64,000 bases of DNA from Typhlomys cinereus (taxonomy: Eukaryota; Chordata; Mammalia; Rodentia; Platacanthomyidae): contig JALPQD010000819.1 of NCBI GenBank assembly GCA_023101885.1, forward strand, positions 462,300-526,299. Direction: 5' to 3'. The notes under the pieces are model-generated. The model had not been told where the DNA came from. It was given only the letters and a program-made list of their open reading frames with translations, and made no database searches. This document shows, piece by piece, positions 56,955 to 64,000 of the stretch. The position numbers were made by a program, and so were the translations under genes. Each line of letters starts with the position of its first letter. Position 1 is the first letter of the stretch.

Positions 56955-57085
56955 AAAGGTTTTGTTCAGTTGGTGGCTCACACCTGCAGTTCCAAAGCCT
57001 CAGTTTCAATGGTTGACGGAGAGGGTCAGTGCACATTACAGTCAGCCTGCACTAGGGACTGAAACCCTGTATCTAAACTACAAAA
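56955..57085 (+). repeat. B1-like SINE remnant
   Basis: TTGGTGGCTCACACCTGCAG, CAGTCAGCCTGCACTAGGG, GAAACCCTGTATCTAAAC. Confidence 0.55.
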
Positions 57086-57869
57086 GTCAAAAACATTCGA
57101 AGAAGGTATAGATTGTAGGCATTCACATCTCTACCAACAATGTTGCAAGTCAGTCACTGAGTTCCCCCACTGGGCTGCATTTGCCTCACACTGAGGTGTT
57201 ATTGATTGTAGTCGTTTTCGCCAATAGGCTAGATGAGAAACGCTATCTCCTTGCTCAAATATTCATTTGTCTACACTACTACTGAAGCTTGATATTTTGT
57301 GAATTGCCCATTCACAAGCTTTGTGTTTATTTTGAATTATTTACATCTTATCAATTCATGGAGCTTTTTATATGTTTGGTTTTTAAACTTTTAATTCATC
57401 GTGCTGTGTGTGCACGTGTGCACATGCATGCATGTGTATGTATGTTTGTATGTGTGTGTACATGTGTCAGTGCATGCTAGTATTTGCATGCTGGGGTCTT
57501 CCTCTATCAATATCTGCCTCACTCTTTGAAACGGATCTCTCATTGACCCTGTGATGTACCAATTTGACTAGAGCAGCCAATCTGCAAGCCCCTGGGGTCT
57601 CCTGTCTCCCCCTCTCCGGGGCTGGGATTACACGTGAGCAGCAGAGGAATCCATCCTCAGGTCCGCATGCAAGTTCTGCAGTGACAGCCATCTCCCAGTC
57701 CCATGCAGGCTTGCAATATTGACCACAGTCCCTAACCCCACCCACCCAGCCCAGCGCATGCCTGCAACATTAACTGCAATTCTGTTGCCTTATTAGTGAC
57801 ACTTTTCCCTTTTTGTTGTTGTTATCTTTTGTTTTTGCTTTGTCTTCCATTGTTTTCTTTGTTTGCTTG

Positions 57870-58000
57870 CTTGCTTTTGAGATAGTCTGTGTAGCCCCTT
57901 GCTGAAGCTACCTGTTGCAGCCAAGCATGTCCCTGAATCCCTGCTATCTCAGTGCTGGGCTTACAGGTGTTCTCAATCCTGACCGGCTGCTTGTCTGCTT
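57870..58000 (-). repeat. B1-like SINE remnant, minus orientation
   Basis: TTTGAGATAGTCTGTGTAGC, CTCAGTGCTGGGCTTACAGG. Confidence 0.55.
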
Positions 58001-58049
58001 CTGTATCCCTCAAAGGTAAAATGTTGTCTTAACACCCTCACTTAGCTCT

Positions 58050-58425
58050 CTGATTTTAACCAAATTCAAAATTGTGGTTCAAATAGTAAGTTTCTAATGC
58101 CCTGTGGCGGCTGCTGTGTGTGAGCTCTACACTTGTTAACATCTGTGCGGGAGGGGGGATGGGGAGGCTTGTCTGTTGCACATCTTCCTGACCCTCTCTA
58201 ACATTGGGCCTCCTCAGTGATTTACCCACTGATAGGTAGTCCATAGGCCAGAGGGTGCTCAGACACGGGGGTCCAGTGGACCACAGGAGCCAGGAGACTT
58301 AGGAGTATATGGGAAACTGTCAGGAAAGGAGAAAGTATGAGGTGAGACAGGAGGGGGGACCAGGTAGTAAGATGGCTTATCATCATGTGGGAAAGTATCA
58401 AGGAATTAAAAAAAAGTGGAAAAAC
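58050..58425 (+). repeat. L1 3' UTR fragment
   Basis: Ends like the other 3' UTRs: TTACCCACTGATAGGTAGTC, then GGAGGGGGGACCAGGTAGTA and a short A-rich end. Confidence 0.45.
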
Positions 58426-58479
58426 AATTCTGGCCTGAGGCCAAGGGAGGCAGAACAGCAGCCAACTGACCCCAGCCTG

Positions 58480-58640
58480 GGCCTCCACCCCTGGACCTCT
58501 ACCCTTGGACCTCCACCCCCTGGGACCTGCATCCCTTGGACCTGCACCCCCTGGGGCCTCCATCCCCTGGGACTCCACAATCCTGGGATTCTCCACACCT
58601 TTGGGGTTCTCCATCCCCTGGGATTAGAGGTCTCGGAGAC
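58480..58640. repeat. Degenerate C-rich tandem repeat
   Basis: About 8-9 diverged units around CCTGGGACCTCCACCCC / CTTGGACCTGCACC, possibly ancestral to or unrelated to the array starting at 58735. Confidence 0.8.
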
Positions 58641-58734
58641 ATCAAAATAAAAAAGAGGAGAGGACAGGGCCAGCCAGGCTGGCCAATCCTGGCTTAGAGT
58701 GATCTCTAGGACCCACTCCAGCATTGGTCCCTAG

Positions 58735-59352
58735 ATGCCTTGTATCCCCAGGTGCCTTGTAAACCTAGGTTCCAGGTACCCCTAGGTTCCAAGTACCACT
58801 AGGCTCCAGGTACCCATGGGATCCATGTACCCCTAGGATCCATGTACCCCAAAGATCCATGTACCCCAAGGATCCATGTGCCCCCTAGATCCATGTATTC
58901 CTAGGATCCATGTACCCCTAGGATCCAGGTACCCCTAGGATCCATGTACCCCCTAGGATGCATGTACCCCCTAGGATCCATGTAATTCTAGGTACCATGT
59001 ACCCCTAGATGCCATGTGGTGCCATGGACCCCTAGGATCCATGTACCCCCTAGATCCATGTACTTCTAGGATCCATGTACCCCTAGGATCCATGTACCCC
59101 TAGGTTCCATGTAACCCTAGGATCCATGTACCCCTAGGATCCATGTACCCCTAGGTTCCATGTAACCCTAGGATCCATGTACCCCTAGGTGCTTTGTACC
59201 CCTGGGATCCATATACCCCTAGGTTCCATGTACCCCTGGGATCCATATACCCCTAGGTTCCATGTACCCCTAGGATCCATGTACTCCTAGGATCCATGTA
59301 CCCCTAGGTGCTTTGTACCCCTGGTTCCGTGTACCCCTAGGTGCCATGGACC
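58735..59352. repeat. About 17-bp minisatellite, roughly 35 units
   Basis: Consensus ATCCATGTACCCCTAGG, 16-19 bp with point variants (GTTCC, GTGCC, GTGCTTTG). GGATCC and CCTAGG palindromes recur throughout. Lies between tRNA-Gly and PCYOX1. Confidence 0.97.
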
Positions 59353-59359
59353 TTTGGCA

Positions 59360-60790
59360 GCAACCGCTCAGAAGCCCTGGGCCATCTATCTCCCCAGCCC
59401 AGCTCCTTGTGAATTTTACAAATCTTTTTGAGTTTCACAGACACTTCTTTGAAAGGACCAGCTTAAGGATGAGAACCCTTTGGCTCCCGTGTTCACAAAC
59501 CTCCAAGTTGCCCCTCCGAGAAACTTGAGGAGATCTGCAGAGAGGCTTTACTGTCAGAAGTGCTTGCCAGAAAGACACGGTGAGGTCACCAGCATGCATA
59601 AGTCTAGCCAAAGGACACATATTGACTGAGGGCCAATTGTGGTTACATGCTCTGGGCTATTGCGGGCGCAGTGTCCTTTGGAGGACAGAACGCAAGGTCG
59701 CAATTTAGCTCTGACAGTTTCAGCTGGGACATCAGGGCACACCTATGGGGACTTGTGGAGTGAAGGCAGACTGGGAGCAGGACTGGGGGAGGAAGACCCA
59801 GCCTGCAGGGGTGGGATAAATCTCTGGCCAGACAGAGAGAGAGAGGGAGGGGGGGAGGGAGAGATAGAATTTGGCTCGCTGTCCTGTCAGAAAGCAAGCG
59901 TGCAGCCTGAGAGGTCTGCGCAGCACCGGGAACCAACCTGAAATCATAAACGGGAATACGAATCCTCTTGTTCCCCTGAATTGTTCGAGTCAGCAACAAA
60001 GTTGCAAAAAGAAAACACTCTAGTTTGCTCTGTGGCTTGTGGTAAAAACAGATCTTTGCCCTGGTGCTGTGCTGTCGGCACAGAGCTCATATCCAGCAAC
60101 TCCGCTCCGGCGGTCCTGCACCGTGGTGGTCCTGCACCACGTCACCACGCCTTCTCTGTTCCATCGAGCCCATCATCTTCCTCGCTCTCTCCCGGTATCC
60201 ACAGGGCTGGCTGCCAGGAGCTCAGATGCCACCTGCTCACCACCACCACCCTGACCATCCTCCTGAGGCCCCCACTTTATTTCTTTGAAGACCCACAGCC
60301 CTTATGACGGACTGAGCCACAGAGCCAAACGGTCCGCATTTTATTCTGTCACGCTGGGGACCAACCCAGCTCCACGAGCCTGCCAGCGAGCTCCGCACAC
60401 TGCGCTACATCCCGGACCCTCCCCCTGCCCACCCTCCACGCCCCCTGCCCACCCTCCACGCCCCCTGCCCTTCACAGCACCGCCTTCTTACAACTTTCCC
60501 TGCCTCTCGCCACTACATCAGCGTCATTACTGTACTTTTCTCTTTTTAAATTTGATTTTTCACAAGCACTTGGACCACTAGGATTCAGCATTTGTCCAGT
60601 GAACTAAGCTTTGCTAGGGATTTTGCTCAATGCATCCAGACCAGCTTTCTTCACGTCCACCCCAGTCTGTCCTTCCATCCCCGCTATCCTTAGGTCATAC
60701 GCTGCCCTTTTTTTTTTTTTTTTTAGAAATGTCATGTTATAGATACCAGTTTTTCCCAACCAATATTATGACAATAGTTTATAGATCAAA
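59360..60790. other. Intergenic, GC-moderate, no gene recognised
   Basis: Purine run at 59836-59866, C-rich direct repeat (CCCTGCCCACCCTCCACGCC, 60424-60470). No exon recognised. Confidence 0.5.
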
Positions 60791-60799
60791 TACTCTGGA

Positions 60800-60998
60800 C
60801 TTGGTGATGGCTCAGGGATTAAAGCTGTCCCCCTGAAAACAGAAGGACCTGAGTTCAGATCCCAGATCCCATGGAAAATATCAGGCAGAAGTGGCGGCAG
60901 CCTGCCCGGTGGGCAGAGCCTGGGAAACCCCAGAGCAGAGCATCCAGGATGATTCCCCGAGTCACCCTTGGGCTTCCACAGGCACACACACTGTGCCT

Positions 60999-61031
<33 letters not shown>

Positions 61032-61060
61032 CACACACACACACACACTCACACACACAA
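60800..61060 (+). repeat. IDL-Geo SINE, old subfamily, (CT)n(CA)n tail
   Basis: GATGGCTCAGGGATTAAAGC head, GAGTTCAGATCCCAGATCCC, CATCCAGGATGATTCCCCGA, then CT and CA runs. Confidence 0.87.
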
Positions 61061-61164
61061 TAGATCGAGCACTCTGTGTGTATGTATGTGTATGTGTGTG
61101 CATTTGCATGGGGGCCAGAGGTCAATATGTGGGTCCTAAATTGCCTCTCTTCGACTTTTTAAAA

Positions 61165-61425
61165 AAAATGTTTTGTTTGTGTGTGTGTAATCAGAGGGCA
61201 CTACTGTGTGTCCCTGTGGAGGAGCAAGGGTGTCTTCGGGAATCATCCTGGATTGCTTCTACCTCCTTCTTGTTTTACTCTGGGATTTCCCAGGCTCTGC
61301 CCACAAAAGTGTGAAGTGCAGGCCACTGCTATTTCTGCCTAGCATTTTTATGTGGGAACTGGGATCTGAACTCAGAACCTGCTTTCAAGACAAAGTCTTA
61401 ACCTCTGAGTCACCTCTCCAGCTCA
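61165..61425 (-). repeat. IDL-Geo SINE, old subfamily, minus orientation
   Basis: AATCAGAGGGCACTACTGTG to GAGTCACCTCTCCAGCTC. Sits 100 bp from the plus-strand copy, so the two form an inverted pair. Confidence 0.87.
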
Positions 61426-61430
61426 TTTTA

Positions 61431-61675
61431 TTATAATAATAATAATAATTATTATTATTATTATTATTATGTTTTTTTGAGTTGGGGTCTCTCCTTGAAG
61501 CTGATGTTTGCTGATTAGGCTAGGATGGCAAGGGTCCCTCAGTCCTAAAGTCCCCAGCCCTGGGGTTGCAAAACATGCTTCCTCGCCTGGCTTTTTGTGT
61601 GAGCTCAGGGGATTCAAACGCAGGTCTTCATGCATGGCTACCAGTTTACTGACGAGCCATTTCCTCAGCCCCAAG
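61431..61675 (-). repeat. (AAT/ATT)n and B-type SINE, minus orientation
   Basis: ATAATAATAATAATTATTAT run (61433-61470), then a SINE remnant with GATTCAAACGCAGGTCTTCA and GACGAGCCATTTCCTCAGCC. Confidence 0.55.
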
Positions 61676-62234
61676 CACTTTAAACCAAGTGTGTGTGTGC
61701 GCGTGTGTGTGTGCTACTGTGTGCATATAGATCGAGGCCAGGAGTGCTTCTCACCTTCCATGTTGTTGGCACAGCGTCTCTCTGCCACACAGTAGCTGGC
61801 CAGAGAGCTTCTAGGCAGTTCTCCCGTCTCTGCCCTCCGCCTGGCTTCAGGAGTACTTGCACCAGCAGATGTAACCTGTTCTGGGGACACAGCACAGACA
61901 CTTGGGCCCAGGGCAAGCACTTTTACCCTCTGAGCCACCTTGCCAGCCCCTCCTGCCTCCAAAGCGCCTTGTAATGTAACATATGGCCTCCTCCCATTCT
62001 TTGGATTTCTTGGTTGGACAGACCCCTGTAAACAAAAGCCAAGGTAGCAACAGAACAAACAGAAGCTTACCAGCTAATGCTCATCTCACAAGGACAGGGA
62101 AGAAGTGCAGCAAAGACAGTGACTCTCCACGAGCTGGCTTGGAATTCAGATTTATGTGGCCCTGGGTCAGTTAGATACAGGTCACAAACTGACCCTCGAG
62201 AACTGAGCCTTTAGACATACCTGTGAAGAAGTAT

Positions 62235-62795
62235 TTGGCTTAAAGCAAGCCCTGAAGCAAGCCTGCAGGAAGTTGTCTAATTGGAGGAAGCCCCACCCCT
62301 AGTGGTTGGGGCCATCTCCCGGGAAGGTGAGTAATTTGAGGAGAGCAAGTTGGCTTTGAAGGACTGGCAAGCTAGAAAGTACGTCCCCCTCCCTGAGCAA
62401 TTTTGGGGCCATGGTGTGGCCAGTTCCCTCCGCCCCTGATGCGGTACAAATGTTCCTGCCACCATAGTGGTGTGTGTGTAGAAGCGGGCACTTGGGCATG
62501 AGTGTCTGTGGAAGCCCAAGGTGACTTCAGGAATCAGCCTGGAATGCGCTCCCTCCTTACTACTTTGCTTTGGGATTTCCCAGGCTCCTTTTTCCAGGAC
62601 CAGAAATGCGGGCTGCTTCCATTTCCACCAGGATCAAAACTCAGTTCCTTTTGTGAGGCCAAAGCTTAACTCCTCAGCCATCTCTCCAGCCCCTGTAATT
62701 TAGAATCTTAAGCTGAAATAAAACTCTCAGTCTCCAAGTTGTTTGAGTTTTTGTGTTCATTCAGCAACGGGACCGATACAGGTCTCTTAGAACAG
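62235..62795 (+). repeat. Copy of the 17268-17672 repeat, split by a SINE
   Basis: Left part 62240-62464 (GGGCCATGGTGTGGCCAGTTCC as in the 17.5 kb copy), right part 62693-62790 (GCTGAAATAAAACTCTCAG, CAGCAACGGGACCGATACAG). Confidence 0.6.
62465..62692 (-). repeat. IDL-Geo SINE, old subfamily, partly deleted
   Basis: GTGTGTGTGTAGAAGCGGGC, CAAGGTGACTTCAGGAATCA to CATCTCTCCAGCCCC. The middle between the two monomers is shortened. Confidence 0.8.
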
Positions 62796-62799
62796 CTCT

Positions 62800-63735
62800 T
62801 CCAAAGGTGGGAGAGTTGGAGCTGTGGGAGCAGTTTCCTGCAGGTTGCACACTGCCGCTCTCCTCTTGCTGCTTTCTGCTGGCCTCCCTCACACCCCCAT
62901 CGCCGTGACCCTCTTTACTCTTTCACACAGAGCCATTTGTCCCTTCATCTGAGCCCAGCAGCCCCTGGAACATGGTGTGATCACTTAGAAAAGTATTTGG
63001 GGCCCATTTTCTTTCTGATACTGATTATCAGATGCAGATGAGGGTCTGGCAGGGTCTCTGATATTCTAGGCACTCAATGTCCATCCTTTTGGCTATTAGA
63101 TTGTGAAATGAGGCACCCTGGGGAACTGGAATCTTCCCCAGGAATCTCATGCTGGGAGAGAAAAGATTGAAGCCGGGCGCCAGCCAGGGGGCTCCAGAAT
63201 AGAGAGTTCACAGTGCTGACATCTTGTCAGCCCACCTGGCGGTGGAGAGACAGAGCCAAGACCACACAGGTCAGTGAGGAGCAGGACCAGCCCTGCCGGG
63301 GACCGCTTATCCACAGTGACTCTGGCCCTCTATTCGCGTGTAGGCATCCTTGAAGATGGGTCGGCGCAGAGGATCTCCCTGGATTCTTGGACCCTCTTCT
63401 CAAGGTAGTTACAGCGATTAGCATCTTCTTTTCCTGCTTGGCACTATTAACTCGTTTCTTTCCATTGGCTGGTCAGGGACGGTTGGCGAACTTGGCTGAT
63501 CATGGCTGCAGGGTAAGGCCGGCATGTAGACGCTTCTCCTAACTCTAGAAGCAGAGGCACCTCACAGGGCATCAGCAAAGAAGGGTGCGTCTAGCGGAGA
63601 GGCAGGAGAAAAGGAGAAATGGCAGGTCTTAACCTGCATCCTCAGTACAGTGGGCATCAGGGACCTGGGTACAGTGGCACCGGGGACCTGGGTTCAGTGA
63701 GCATCGGGGACCTGGATTAACCCAGGGTCAGAAGA
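62800..63735. other. Upstream flank of PCYOX1, no gene recognised
   Basis: No exon or named repeat seen. A short triplication (GGGGACCTGG ... CAGTG-type units) lies at 63640-63715. Confidence 0.5.
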
Positions 63736-63739
63736 GACA

Positions 63740-63969
63740 GATACGGGCTGCCAAATGGCCTGAGCGGGGCGGGACGAGGGCGTTACCTTGATTGAGGGGG
63801 CGTGGTCTGACAGCAGGCGTGGCCTGAAGGAGCGAGGAGGGGGCTAGTGGTGGGCGGGACCCAGAGCCAGGCGGGGCGGGGCCTTGCGGGGCGGGCCGAG
63901 TGCGCGCAGACGCGCAGAGCGCGGGGACTGCGGGCAGCCGGCGGTCAGTCTGCGGCGCTCGGGGAGGCC
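63740..63969 (+). promoter_or_regulatory. PCYOX1 CpG-island promoter and 5' UTR
   Basis: At least six GC/CACCC-type boxes (GGGGCGGG, GGGGGCGTGG, GGGCGGG, GCGGGGCGGGG, GGGGCGGGCC) lie between 63760 and 63897. CpG-rich sequence follows to the ATG. No TATA box. Confidence 0.75.
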
Positions 63970-64000
63970 ATGGGGCGCGTCGCGGCGGAGCTGGGCGGCT
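63970..64000 (+). CDS. PCYOX1: PCYOX1, prenylcysteine oxidase 1: first codons only
   Basis: The ATG at 63970 lies in a good context (GAGGCCATGG) and reads MGRVAAELGG before the window ends. Human PCYOX1 starts MGRVVAEL, the leading part of its signal peptide. The enzyme is a lysosomal FAD thioether oxidase that cleaves farnesyl- or geranylgeranyl-cysteine (family knowledge). Only ten codons are visible, but position and strand (divergent from TIA1 across about 9.3 kb, with tRNA-Gly between) match the known gene order, so the call is stronger than its length suggests. Confidence 0.88.
   Translation, partial: MGRVAAELGG

Noticed and set aside
58735..59352. Possible satellite or centromeric array
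   Set aside because: Only about 620 bp, degenerate, and in a gene-rich interval. It is a local minisatellite.

Overview
The window is mammalian nuclear DNA. It has short exons in long introns, CpG-island promoters, a nuclear tRNA gene and dense SINE, L1 and LTR repeats. The commonest repeat is a dimeric SINE of about 250-320 bp: an ID-like head derived from tRNA-Ala, then an unrelated right half ending in (CA)n. This matches the published description of IDL-Geo, which is confined to Geomyoidea (kangaroo rats, pocket mice, pocket gophers). I therefore infer a geomyoid rodent. The genus cannot be fixed by eye.

From about 31.9 to 64 kb lies a recognisable locus. TIA1 (RNA-binding protein, minus strand) is present as coding exons 1-6, from the start codon at 54651 down to 35462. 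A tRNA-Gly(CCC) gene (minus strand, 55120-55190) sits about 470 bp upstream. The first codons of PCYOX1 (plus strand, start at 63970) run off the right edge. TIA1 / tRNA-Gly-CCC / PCYOX1 is the order I know from human 2p13. This half is GC-richer and SINE-rich and holds four minisatellites (26, 32, 37 and about 17 bp units).

From 1 to about 31.9 kb the sequence is AT-rich and L1-rich with almost no coding signal. Its only gene-like feature is a CpG island at 21.3-22.5 kb. On the minus strand this carries a first-exon candidate whose codons read GLFQDFNP before a splice donor, the start of TMEM185A, which is on Xq28 in human. The ATG-proximal frame is disturbed by 2 nt.

The left half looks mis-assembled. 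A 5.7 kb block (9786-15529) recurs at 26139-31858, differing almost only by 1-2 nt indels, mostly in homopolymers. The first copy is bordered by inverted pieces of its own left flank and a 10-N gap. TIA1 exons 7 onward are missing where they should lie. The simplest reading is an error-prone long-read contig with a false duplication and a chimeric join near 31.86 kb (or 26.14 kb). A single-base loss in TIA1 exon 6 fits the same error type.

I found no undescribed multi-gene system. The biologically most interesting signals are independently retroposed IDL monomers (three, each with its own target-site duplication), young and old IDL-Geo subfamilies, and a 37-bp GC-rich minisatellite in TIA1 intron 1 close to the promoter. 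Most long open frames in the window are translations of tandem repeats, not genes.
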